From Deltaproteobacteria bacterium (GTDB lineage: Bacteria; Desulfobacterota; DSM-4660; Desulfatiglandales; Desulfatiglandaceae), in the NCBI GenBank assembly GCA_019307815.1, contig JAFDIV010000002.1, positions 124,001-188,000 of the forward strand: a stretch of DNA of 64,000 nt, written 5' to 3'. Positions 8,305 to 16,068 of the stretch are shown here, piece after piece. The translations under genes were made by a program, and so were the position numbers. The stretch's first letter is position 1; the number at the start of each line of letters is the position of its first letter. The notes beneath the pieces are model-generated. The model was not told the DNA's origin, made no database searches, and was given only the letters and a program-made list of their open reading frames with translations.

Positions 8305-8583
8305 ATGCCGATATATGAATATGAATGTACAAAATGCGGATATCAAACCGAGGTATGGCAAAAATTTTCCGATCCTCCCCTTGAGCACTGTGATAGGTGC
8401 GGGGGCAAAATGAGAAAACTGATATCTCAAAGCACGTTTCACTTGAAGGGCAGCGGCTGGTATGTTACAGACTATGGGTCACGAGCGAGTAACTCCAACG
8501 CCAAACCTAAAGGGGAGAAAAAGGAGTCCTCGTCAGCCAAGAAAAAGAGCAATACAGGTGCAAAGGACAGCTCTGATTCGTAA
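8305..8583 (+). CDS. FmdB-family zinc-ribbon protein
   Basis: A 92-residue protein beginning MPIYEYECTKCG, the classic FmdB start. Two CxxC pairs (Cys8/11 and Cys29/32) form a zinc ribbon, followed by a basic, Ser/Lys-rich disordered tail. The family is named after a putative regulator of formamidase or amidase genes, but its true role is unsettled. The start is ATG 8305 with GGAGGTG upstream. It sits between the HExxH gene and a hypothetical gene in a probable three-gene unit. Confidence 0.9.
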   Translation: MPIYEYECTKCGYQTEVWQKFSDPPLEHCDRCGGKMRKLISQSTFHLKGSGWYVTDYGSRASNSNAKPKGEKKESSSAKKKSNTGAKDSSDS

Positions 8584-8631
8584 GGGCTTTGGGTGCGGGG
8601 CCGTATATTCGCTTTGATCAAGGCATAACGC

Positions 8632-9180
8632 ATGAGAAGATTTGACAGCGGGAGGGTCCAGGACAGGCTAATCAGGCGGCTGGAAAGGAAAGAACGACAA
8701 CAGGCCTTTCAGCGGGATCGGTTTTTTAGGTTTAAGCTCACCGAGATCCAGAACAAATTGACTCAGGCCCTCCTGATGAACAAGATTATTGAGACGGATA
8801 ATTCGGCTGCTGTCAGCGAGCTTATTCTTCAGGGCCTCAAGAAGGCATTGAAGAGCTCAGAATTCGATTTTAAATACTTCATTGCACCCATCCGCCACCT
8901 GGTCCCCAGGCCCAACCCTTACTCCCTCTACATGACACAGTACCTGATGGAAGTCATGATCAATGACCCCAACGTGATAGATATCTATGGTACTGATCAG
9001 GAGATATACAAGATTATCAATGATGTGATCACCCAAATCAACCTGCAGTTTGAAAGAACGGAAGAAGAGGTTATGGCCCAGATGGCCAGAAACAGGTCTC
9101 TTATCCCCGGAACCAGAGAATATGAGATCGCCCTGGACCAACTCTTTAAACAAAGGCTTGGGGAGCCCCAAGAGATCTAG
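8632..9180 (+). CDS. Conserved-looking hypothetical protein, helical and charged
   Basis: 182 residues, rich in Arg, Gln, Glu and Lys, without signal peptide, membrane span or cysteine motif. The N-terminal 45 residues (RLERKERQQAFQRDRFFRFK) look like a basic helix, followed by an alternating helical domain. Codon use matches the neighbours and it is the third gene after the HExxH and FmdB-like genes. The family is not recognised and no function is proposed. Confidence 0.75.
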   Translation: MRRFDSGRVQDRLIRRLERKERQQAFQRDRFFRFKLTEIQNKLTQALLMNKIIETDNSAAVSELILQGLKKALKSSEFDFKYFIAPIRHLVPRPNPYSLYMTQYLMEVMINDPNVIDIYGTDQEIYKIINDVITQINLQFERTEEEVMAQMARNRSLIPGTREYEIALDQLFKQRLGEPQEI

Positions 9181-9275
9181 ATGGCTGTCCCATTCACCTT
9201 GATCTATTGTTCATTCAGTCTATTTCCGTTTTTCCCATCCATTCATAATCCGTAACTCACATTTAGGAGGCATTT

Positions 9276-10211
9276 ATGTCAGGCAAGATAGCATTTTTGT
9301 TTCCAGGTCAAGGATCTCAATTTGTGGGTATGGGCAAGGACCTTTATGATGCGTTTCCCATTGCTAGAGAGGTTTTTGAAAAGTCGGAGGAGACCTGTGG
9401 AAAATCCATTTCCAAGCTTTGCTTTGAAGGCCCAATGGAAGAGCTTACCATTACTGAAAATCTCCAGCCTGCTGTTGCCACAGTTAGTCTTGCATGTCTG
9501 AATATCTTGCGTCATGAAGGCAAAGAGGCCCATGTGTCTGCAGGGCATAGCTTGGGAGAATATGCAGCCCTGGCCTCAGCAGGTGTAGTGAGCGATGAGG
9601 ATACCTTAAGGCTAGTAAACAAAAGAGGGCAACTCATGCAGCGGGAGGCCGAGGCCAAACCAGGAGGTATGGTAGCCGTGCTTGGGATGAGCATAGAAGA
9701 GGTCAGAGAGATTGTGGAACAGGTCTGTCAAGAAGGGGAATTGGCCATTGCCAACCATAATACTGCTGAACAGGTGGTTATCACCGGTGAGAAACGGGCC
9801 CTGTCCAGGGCATCAACACTGGTAAAGGATAAGGGAAAAAAGGCTATCCCCCTGAAGGTGAGTGGTGCATGGCACTCCAAATTAATGGAAGGCGCAGTAG
9901 GCGAGTTTCGCCAGTATATGGAGCAAGTCTCGTTTTCCGAACCCCGTTCCGAGGTATTGTTCAATGCCACTGCCGAAGGGGAGACAGATCCAGAGTCCAT
10001 CAAGGACCTCTTAGCACGGCAATTGGTGAGCCCTGTAAGGTGGTATGATATTATTGTCAGGATGCTTTCTGAGGGCGTGGATCAATTCGTGGAGGTTGGT
10101 CCCAAGGCCGTACTGACCGGCCTAGCGAAAAAGATCGTGCCTAAAGATAAGGAGGCTCGATTTTGGGCGATTGGCGATCTAAAAGGATTGGAGGCCTTTT
10201 TAGGGGCCTAG
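9276..10211 (+). CDS. fabD: Malonyl-CoA:ACP transacylase
   Basis: Transfers malonyl from CoA to acyl carrier protein to feed fatty-acid synthesis. The 311 residues carry FPGQGSQ at residues 9-15, the nucleophile elbow GHSLGEY near residue 90, the catalytic-histidine segment GAWHSKLM near residue 200, and the C-terminal [20 protein letters not shown] precedes the ATG. It is not in a fab cluster: the acyl carrier protein and ketoacyl synthase genes are absent from this window. Its stop overlaps the convergent methyltransferase gene by 4 bases. Confidence 0.95.
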   Translation: MSGKIAFLFPGQGSQFVGMGKDLYDAFPIAREVFEKSEETCGKSISKLCFEGPMEELTITENLQPAVATVSLACLNILRHEGKEAHVSAGHSLGEYAALASAGVVSDEDTLRLVNKRGQLMQREAEAKPGGMVAVLGMSIEEVREIVEQVCQEGELAIANHNTAEQVVITGEKRALSRASTLVKDKGKKAIPLKVSGAWHSKLMEGAVGEFRQYMEQVSFSEPRSEVLFNATAEGETDPESIKDLLARQLVSPVRWYDIIVRMLSEGVDQFVEVGPKAVLTGLAKKIVPKDKEARFWAIGDLKGLEAFLGA

Positions 10212-10741
10212 TTCCTGGCCGGGATACTGACCCCCTCGCGGGAAAGCAGATATCTTTTTATAGCCAGCCCGCCAGTAAACCCACCGAGGCCCCCGGTGGC
10301 CACAACCCTGGGTCAGGGGAAGATCAGGGGTAACGGGTTTGCCCCCATGGCCTGGCCTACGGCCCGGGCTGCTCCAGGTCTGTGTACAGCTTCGGCCACT
10401 TGTTTGTAGGTCCATGTGTGACCAAATGGGATTCTGGATATGGCCCTGTAGACCTCCCACTGAAAGGGGGTGCAATGGATATCAAGGGGCGTTCCAGCGT
10501 AGGCGTCTTTTCTTCCCCGTAAGGCGTAATGGACCGCGTCTATCAATGATTCGTTCTTCTGGTGGCTCACCACGATCTCGGCATTGGCAAGCCTTCTCTT
10601 GAAAAAGGCCGCTGCATCGGCATCCTCCTTCATTCGGAGATATACCCTCACAGCACCTTTCGCGGACGAGGCCAGGTATATGACGAGATCCTCATGGGTT
10701 ATTTTGCAGACATAGATCCTTCGTAGTGTTTTCCTTGCCAT
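10208..10741 (-). CDS. ogt: O6-methylguanine-DNA methyltransferase with in-frame UGA (predicted selenocysteine) at the active site
   Basis: A suicide DNA-repair protein that removes alkyl groups from O6-guanine onto its own active-site residue. Conventional reading stops at TGA 10313-10315 after 142 residues. Reading through gives 177 residues ending at TAG 10208-10210. Before the TGA lie [22 protein letters not shown] (92-112), the arginine-finger segment RAVGQAM (126-132) and NPLPLIFP with Asn135. After it comes [20 protein letters not shown] and then YLLSREG (to 170), the family's C-terminal motif. The TGA is exactly where the PCHRV cysteine belongs. The following His is Pro144, while Asn135, Tyr112, Arg126 and Glu169 are kept. 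A SECIS-like hairpin follows at 10281-10299. The gene overlaps the upstream radical SAM gene by 43 bases. A nonsense pseudogene is the alternative, but the intact downstream motif argues against it. Confidence 0.88.
10281..10299 (-). promoter_or_regulatory. Candidate bacterial SECIS element in the ogt-like mRNA
   Basis: On the minus strand CCACCG-GGGGCCT-CGGTGG forms a perfect six-pair stem with a seven-base, G-starting loop. It begins 14 bases after the UGA and its loop begins 20 bases after it, inside the 16-37 base range known for bacterial SECIS loops. The loop lacks the E. coli-type GU, which many bacterial SECIS elements also lack. Confidence 0.6.
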
Positions 10742-11631
10742 GTGTTTCTTTCCTCTAATCTTTTCCTAATAAGGTTCAAATTGGTCATCTTTTCCTTTGC
10801 CCATTGTGGTGCTATGAGATTTGAGCGTGCAGGTGGATCACCTGTTAAACGTTGTATAACCATCTGTGGAGGCAACAGTTCCAGGAAGTCCACCACCAGA
10901 TCCACGTATTCTTCCCTTTCCAAACAACGCACTTTTCCTTTCTTATACAGAGAACCCAAAGGGGAGTCCTCAACAACATATAGGAGGTGGATCTTGATCC
11001 CCTGTATTGGAAGTTGCGCAACCTTGCGGGCAGTTTGAAGCATCATATCACGATCCTCGCCAGGAAGCCCCAGTATCACATGCGCGCACACATCTAATCC
11101 GTATTCCCTGGCCATATGGACCGCTCGTTCGAAACAGGCCACATCATGGCCTCTGTTAATGCGTCTGAGCGTTACATCATGGGCGGACTGCAGACCCAAT
11201 TCTACCCATACCATGGCCCGATCCATATAAGAGGCCAAGAGTTCCAGCACTTTTTCATCCACACAGTCAGGCCTGGTTCCAACAGAAAATCCCACCATGT
11301 CTTCTTGGGCCAAGGCGATATCATAAAGTTCTTTAAGCTTGTTTAGTGGCGCGTAGGTGTTGGTAAAAGACTGAAAATATGCAATGAACCTTTTTGCCTT
11401 GTACCGTCTGCGGATGTATTCTTTAGATCGACGGATCTGCTCTACAATATCTATACCAAAATCCAAAAGTGCACCAGTACCAGAGCCGCGCCGATCACAA
11501 AAGATGCAGCCCTGTGTCGAGATAGTACCGTCCCTGTTTGGGCAGTTGAATCCAGCATCCAGGGCAATTCTATGCACCCTCTCCCCGAACTTTTTCCTAA
11601 GAAATTGGTTGAAGTCAAGATATCGCTGCAT
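10699..11631 (-). CDS. Radical SAM protein, YhcC-like family
   Basis: 310 residues beginning MQRYLDFNQFLRKKFGERVHRIALDAGFNCPNRDG. The iron-sulfur motif is spread as in the TIGR01212/YhcC family (CPNRDGTISTQGCIFC, near residues 29-45), and VELGLQSAHDVTLRRINRGHD is the SAM-binding region. The precise reaction of YhcC proteins is not established to my knowledge. The gene starts the minus-strand pair with the ogt-like gene, which overlaps its 3' end by 43 bases. Co-expression with DNA alkylation repair is therefore likely, though a shared function is not implied. Confidence 0.9.
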   Translation of the reverse strand: MQRYLDFNQFLRKKFGERVHRIALDAGFNCPNRDGTISTQGCIFCDRRGSGTGALLDFGIDIVEQIRRSKEYIRRRYKAKRFIAYFQSFTNTYAPLNKLKELYDIALAQEDMVGFSVGTRPDCVDEKVLELLASYMDRAMVWVELGLQSAHDVTLRRINRGHDVACFERAVHMAREYGLDVCAHVILGLPGEDRDMMLQTARKVAQLPIQGIKIHLLYVVEDSPLGSLYKKGKVRCLEREEYVDLVVDFLELLPPQMVIQRLTGDPPARSNLIAPQWAKEKMTNLNLIRKRLEERNTWQGKHYEGSMSAK

Positions 11632-11864
11632 GGGGAGTCTTTATAATGTTACACTGTTTTGGCACCACCTGTGAATATAGCATATCACATGAGATGAACT
11701 GGAGAAAGGGGAATGGCAAGAATAAGTGAATGATTGACCAAAGGGAAAAAGGCTGCGAAAATGTCTTACACATGTTCCATAAACCTATATATGCGATTAA
11801 GATTGCTGATGCAGGTAGGGGCCTCATCAGGTGCCCTTGGTTCAATGAATAAAGGAGGTAAGTC

Positions 11865-12191
11865 ATGAGCAGGAAACACCATGGAGTGGTGCTGCTTTTT
11901 TTGTGCTTTATGTGCTTGACCGTGGCCAATGTCTTTGCATCGTCAGCAGACCCGTATGGCCCGCCTCTTACCGAGAAGGAAATGGAGCCATACGAAAAGA
12001 TATCCTTTAGTCCAGGGAACATGGAAATGGTGCAAAGGGGAATGACAGAAAAACAGGTGCTTGAGATCTTGGGAAAGCCCCTTAAGGTAAAGAAGGAACA
12101 TAGACGGCATAACCGATGGACCGTGCACTATTTCTATCCTGAGGGGCATGTGGTGAACTTCAAGAACGGACTGGTGGTGGGTAAAGAGTAA
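11865..12191 (+). CDS. Small periplasmic protein, BamE/SmpA-like
   Basis: 108 residues with a signal peptide (MSRKHHGVVLLFLCFMCL, cut after VFA near residue 26; no lipobox Cys at the site). The mature part carries VQRGMTEKQVLEILGKP and a YFYPEGHVVNFKNGLVVG beta-strand end. This pattern is typical of the SmpA/OmlA (BamE) fold, in which a GMT-x-VLxxLGxP segment precedes a small sheet. The family often assists outer-membrane assembly, but many stand-alone copies have no known role. AAGGAGG precedes the ATG. A GC-rich hairpin follows 7 bases after the stop. Confidence 0.82.
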   Translation: MSRKHHGVVLLFLCFMCLTVANVFASSADPYGPPLTEKEMEPYEKISFSPGNMEMVQRGMTEKQVLEILGKPLKVKKEHRRHNRWTVHYFYPEGHVVNFKNGLVVGKE

Positions 12192-12198
12192 GGCGCCT

Positions 12199-12219
12199 CC
12201 CTGCCTGTCACAGGCAGGG
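12199..12219 (+). terminator. Hairpin after the BamE-like gene
   Basis: A perfect nine-pair stem CCCTGCCTG-TCA-CAGGCAGGG starts 7 bases after the stop. No T-run follows, so it may be a weak terminator or an mRNA 3'-end stabiliser. Confidence 0.4.
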
Positions 12220-12306
12220 GGAACATCCCGTTGTGCTGCTGAGCGGCTTCACAAAAAATGTGTTTTTGGAGTGAGAATACAGTGGAGGTGTAATTGGAGC
12301 TTAAAA

Positions 12307-13839
12307 ATGAAAACAGAACTGAAGATCAATACGACTGAGGCAAAGCAAGAATTTGAGGGCCCTGTCCCAGAACTCAATCCAATCATGTACCCACAATCAG
12401 TGGCCGTTATCGGGGCCTCATCAGCCTTTGGCAAATGGGGACAATTGATTCTCACTAATATTGTTGCAGGGGGATTTGAAGGGAAGATTTTTCCGGTCAA
12501 TCCTAAAGACACCTCCCTGTGTGGATTACCTGTATACAAGCGAATCAGTGACATCCCTGGACCTGTGGATGTGGCCTTTATTACGATTCCGGCTGGTGGT
12601 GTCCCCGCAATATTGGAAGAATGTGGCCGCAAGGGAGTAAAAGGTGTTGTTCTTATCACGTCCGGATTCAGTGAGATAGGCAGTGATGGGGCAGCGCTTG
12701 AAAGGGAGATTACTGAGATTTGCAAACGCTGGAATATTGTATTGATAGGTCCCAACACTATGGGCATCATTTCCTCCTATGCCAAGCTTTTCGCAACAGG
12801 TACCCATACTAGGCCACGTCCTGGCGGTGTGGCCTTTGTTTCCCAGTCCGGCAACCTTGGTAATCAGTTGGTCCACTGGGCCAGCCAGCAGGGTATTGGT
12901 ATTTCTCAATTTATAGGATCTGGTAATGAGGCCATGCTGGGCTGTGCCGATTATCTTGAGTATCTGGAGCAGGATGAAAACGCCAGGATTATCATGCTCT
13001 ATATGGAAAATGTGGGCGACGGAAGACGCCTTTTGTCAGTGGCAAGGCGAGTGAATCAGAAAAAGCCTGTCATTGTATTGAAGGGTGGTAGGACATCAGC
13101 AGGAAAGGCGGCTGCTGCCTCTCACACGGGCTCCATGGGTGGTGAATTCCTGATCTTTCGTGCCGCATGCAGCCAGGCCGGCATTTTGAATGTGGATGCA
13201 CCGGCTGAACTCCTTGATCTGTCAGCGGGATTCTCTTCGCTCCCCATTCCCAAGGGTGATCGCGTAGGGATTGTTACCCTGGGAGGGGGTTGGGGGGTTG
13301 TCACGGCTGATGCATGTAATGAGAATGGGTTGAGGGTGCCTGATATCCCAGAGCGGATTGTTGAACGGCTGAACAAGTACCTTCCCCCATTCTGGAGTAA
13401 AAGAAATCCCCTAGATCTAGTGGGAACCCGGGACACGGAAGTACCGATTGTTGCGGTGGAAGAATTGTTGAAGTGGGATGGGATAGATGCAGTAATCAGC
13501 TTGGGCATCATTGGCAGGACGGAACTGGTTAGGCTCTTGGTGAACTCCACCAGAGGTGTAGACCCTACGGCCTCGGTTGAACTTCTGGATGAGATTGAGG
13601 GTTTTGTGGAGAAGTATGAGGAGACCTATGTAGCAACAATGGTGGACCTTATGGAGCATTACCAGAAACCGGTCATAGGCGTATCACTGACACGCACGGA
13701 CCGAGGTACTGTAAGGGCTGTGGATGGGAAGCGATATAGTGGGGTCTTTTATCAGACTCCGGAGACTGCCGTAAATGTACTTGCACGTATGGTGGATTAT
13801 TCGCGCTTCCTCAACCGACAGGGGAACCCTTCATCCTAA
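12307..13839 (+). CDS. Acyl-CoA synthetase (NDP-forming), alpha-subunit type
   Basis: Interconverts acyl-CoA and acid with substrate-level ATP or GTP formation, normally with an ATP-grasp beta subunit. The 510 residues show the CoA-binding Rossmann domain (SVAVIGASSAFGKWGQ, near 33-48), succinyl-CoA-synthetase-like domains, GPNTMGI near 155, and SQSGNLG near 180. The phosphorylated-histidine motif ASHTGSMGG lies near residue 272. There is no C-terminal ATP-grasp domain, so the beta subunit must be elsewhere. ATG 12307 is chosen over GTG 12271 because GGAG lies seven bases upstream of it. Possible roles are energy conservation from acetyl- or aromatic/branched acyl-CoA, or CoA transfer; the substrate is unknown. 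Confidence 0.9.
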   Translation: MKTELKINTTEAKQEFEGPVPELNPIMYPQSVAVIGASSAFGKWGQLILTNIVAGGFEGKIFPVNPKDTSLCGLPVYKRISDIPGPVDVAFITIPAGGVPAILEECGRKGVKGVVLITSGFSEIGSDGAALEREITEICKRWNIVLIGPNTMGIISSYAKLFATGTHTRPRPGGVAFVSQSGNLGNQLVHWASQQGIGISQFIGSGNEAMLGCADYLEYLEQDENARIIMLYMENVGDGRRLLSVARRVNQKKPVIVLKGGRTSAGKAAAASHTGSMGGEFLIFRAACSQAGILNVDAPAELLDLSAGFSSLPIPKGDRVGIVTLGGGWGVVTADACNENGLRVPDIPERIVERLNKYLPPFWSKRNPLDLVGTRDTEVPIVAVEELLKWDGIDAVISLGIIGRTELVRLLVNSTRGVDPTASVELLDEIEGFVEKYEETYVATMVDLMEHYQKPVIGVSLTRTDRGTVRAVDGKRYSGVFYQTPETAVNVLARMVDYSRFLNRQGNPSS

Positions 13840-14117
13840 GACCGATCTGGTTTATGCCTTTGCGATTTAAGGGCTAATTCCACCAGCATGGTCAGCTTAG
13901 GCTTTGGCCTGCGTGCCAAAAAACTATCCCATTCTGATGGGGAAAGGGTTTTTCGTAAATAATCCTCAATAAGAAAGACTTCGTACCAGCAGTGTAGGAT
14001 TTTTTCGCATGGCACGCCATGGCCTTGGTGGCGGCAATAGGCAAAATGGACCAGATGCCCTAACTTGGGACAGTAGATAGGGCGGTTGTCAGAGGGAGGT
14101 GAACAATCCCTTTTCAA
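13836..14117 (-). CDS. Small Cys/His-rich hypothetical protein
   Basis: 93 residues starting from a TTG with AGGGG six bases upstream. The N-terminal half has CPKLGHLVHFAYCRHQGHGVPC and then LHCW (Cys at about 16, 28, 37 and 43), which could bind zinc or an iron-sulfur cluster. The C-terminal half is helical (EDYLRKTLSPSEWDSFLARR). It overlaps the convergent acyl-CoA synthetase stop by 4 bases and lies 103 bases downstream of trpB2. The family is not recognised. Confidence 0.7.
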   Translation of the reverse strand: MKRDCSPPSDNRPIYCPKLGHLVHFAYCRHQGHGVPCEKILHCWYEVFLIEDYLRKTLSPSEWDSFLARRPKPKLTMLVELALKSQRHKPDRS

Positions 14118-14141
14118 CGTTTACCCCTTTATCCCCCTCTT

Positions 14142-14169
14142 GTCCACGGGCCATGAGAGACCCGTGGAC
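14142..14169 (-). terminator. Hairpin downstream of trpB2
   Basis: A perfect nine-pair stem GTCCACGGG/CCCGTGGAC with a ten-base loop lies between trpB2 and the Cys-rich gene on the minus strand. No T-run follows on that strand, so it may be a processing or attenuating structure rather than a full terminator. Confidence 0.4.
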
Positions 14170-14220
14170 TGTTGCAAATGGCTGGGCTGATTCCATCGCG
14201 CCCCGGCCAAGAACTCACTT

Positions 14221-15585
14221 TTATTCGGGTACCTTGGGAAGCTCTGCCTGGGCCTTCTTGATCTCCTCGGCAGGCAGCGCATAGTCCTGCAGCTTTCCGG
14301 ACAGATATGCATCATAAGCTGCCAGGTCAAAATGGCCGTGACCGCTATGTGCTATCAAGATAGTCTTTGCCTCGCCGGATTCTTTGCACTTGAGGGCCTC
14401 ATCAATGGCTACCTTCAGGTCGTGGCAGGGTTCGGGCCCTGTAATAATCCCCTCGGTCCTGGCAAATTTCACCCCTGCCTCAAACACGGCGGTCTGGGGG
14501 GCTGCCACAACCTCGATAAGTCCAAGATTATACAGATGACAGATAATGGGGGCCATTCCGTGGTACCTCAGGCCTCCTGCGTGGATGGGGGGTGGCACAA
14601 AGGAATGGCCTAGGGTATGCATCTTCAGTAAAGGCGTCATTCCGGCCGTATCCCCAAAATCATAGGCATATATGCCTCGGGTCATTGTGGGACAACTTTC
14701 AGGCTCCACACAAATAATCCTCATATCTGGCTTATCGCCACTAATCTTATCCCTAATCCAAGGAAGGAATTGGCCTGCAAAATTGGAACCTCCCCCAATG
14801 CATCCAACAATGATATCTGGGTAAGCGTCGGCCATTTCCATCTGTTTTCTAGTCTCTTCCCCGATAATAGTCTGGTGCAGGAGCACATGGTTGAGCACAC
14901 TTCCCAGGGAGTAGTGGGTGTCATCGCGGCTGACCGCATCCTCAACCGCCTCACTTATGGCCAGGCCAAGGCTGCCCGGGCAATCAGGCCATTTTTCCAA
15001 CATATCTCTGCCTGCTTTTGTATCTGGACTGGGGCTGGGGACACAATTTGCCCCCCATGTCTCCATCAATATGCGTCGGTATGGTTTTTGGTCATAGCTG
15101 ATCCTTACCATATAGACCTTCAACTCCACCCCAAAGAAGGCACATCCCATGGCCAAGGCGCTGCCCCATTGCCCGGCCCCTGTCTCGGTGGTCAGCCGTT
15201 TTATGCCTTCCTTTTTGTTATAATAGGCCTGGGCTACAGCGGTGTTAGGTTTATGGCTTCCAGCCTGACTTGTCCCTTCGTATTTGTAAAATATCTTCGC
15301 AGGGGTATCCAGGGCCTTTTCCAATCGATACGCCCGATGGAGAGCAGTGGGCCTCCAAGTACGATAAACTTCTTGAATCTCCTCCGGAATTTCAATCCAG
15401 CGCTCAGTGCTGACTTCCTGTTTGATCAGCTCCATAGGGAACAGGGGCGCCAGGTCTTCTGGACCCACCGGTTTTCCTGTAGCGGGGTGGAGCACAGGGG
15501 GCAATGGTTCTGGAAGATCTGCTTGGATATTGTACCAATGGGTGGGTATGTCCTCTTGATCAAGAAAAAACATGGATCTCTTCAT
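14221..15585 (-). CDS. trpB2: TrpB2-type tryptophan synthase beta chain-like PLP enzyme
   Basis: A pyridoxal-phosphate enzyme predicted to condense indole and serine to tryptophan, of the TrpB2 branch that works without a tightly bound TrpA. The 454 residues include [17 protein letters not shown] with the PLP lysine near 112, [14 protein letters not shown] near 135, and the phosphate loop [10 protein letters not shown] near 250. The start is ATG 15585 because AAGGAGG lies just upstream; the frame is open to 15651 but lacks a site there. trpA and the other trp genes are not nearby. A leader of more than 300 bases without a coding gene precedes it. TrpB2 may serve as an indole salvage enzyme. 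Confidence 0.93.
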   Translation of the reverse strand: MKRSMFFLDQEDIPTHWYNIQADLPEPLPPVLHPATGKPVGPEDLAPLFPMELIKQEVSTERWIEIPEEIQEVYRTWRPTALHRAYRLEKALDTPAKIFYKYEGTSQAGSHKPNTAVAQAYYNKKEGIKRLTTETGAGQWGSALAMGCAFFGVELKVYMVRISYDQKPYRRILMETWGANCVPSPSPDTKAGRDMLEKWPDCPGSLGLAISEAVEDAVSRDDTHYSLGSVLNHVLLHQTIIGEETRKQMEMADAYPDIIVGCIGGGSNFAGQFLPWIRDKISGDKPDMRIICVEPESCPTMTRGIYAYDFGDTAGMTPLLKMHTLGHSFVPPPIHAGGLRYHGMAPIICHLYNLGLIEVVAAPQTAVFEAGVKFARTEGIITGPEPCHDLKVAIDEALKCKESGEAKTILIAHSGHGHFDLAAYDAYLSGKLQDYALPAEEIKKAQAELPKVPE

Positions 15586-15908
15586 TTTTTCCTCCTTTTT
15601 TCGATGGGTGTTGAGACAGCAGCGCTTGGCGCTGGTTGTCACTAAGGCCAAAAACTGTTTTAGGCCTTAGCAACGAGAGGCACTTTAGATGTTAGTCGCG
15701 GTAAAAGGAAACCGACCGTCCGAAGGAGCCAGTAGTGGGGTAAAAGGAAGGTTCCCGTCTTGGCAGAGGAGTAACAGTCAGAAAAGCAATCGCTCCATGA
15801 AAAGACTGGCTGCAGAACACGCTCTTGCGTTCAATAGGTGGTGGATATCATGATGCGGACATCTGTCATCGAATTACACCACGTGTACACGAGAACTTGT
15901 CATAAAAA
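15586..15908 (-). other. Long 5' leader region of trpB2
   Basis: About 320 bases between the upstream terminator and the trpB2 start with no supported gene. It contains a strong hairpin at 15642-15670 (CTAAGGCC/GGCCTTAG, extended by A/T pairs and by an outer GTTG/CAAC after a three-base bulge), about 60-85 bases before the ATG. It also has two copies of an 11-mer, GGTAAAAGGAA on the plus strand, at 15700-15710 and 15739-15749. I found no T-box signature and no riboswitch class that I recognise. Confidence 0.4.
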
Positions 15909-15940
15909 GCCCCTGGAGATGTATCTTGTCCTCCAGGGGC
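15909..15940 (-). terminator. Rho-independent terminator of the ABC exporter operon
   Basis: On the minus strand a perfect ten-pair stem GCCCCTGGAG/CTCCAGGGGC with a 12-base loop is followed directly by TTTTTATG. It lies about 130 bases after the stop of the exporter gene at 16069. Confidence 0.8.
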
Positions 15941-16068
15941 CTTTGTATCGGTACCTTCAGGTAATAAACTGCCATGGCTTTCTCCAGAAAGGTTATGTGA
16001 AATTTTAAGAACATAATCTATTTAATAGACAACTGCGCTTCCATGTCAAGGGATAAATGCTGGTGCCT

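Noticed and set aside
15590-15908. T-box or cobalamin riboswitch before trpB2
   Set aside because: Neither the T-box sequence nor a B12-box-like sequence is present.
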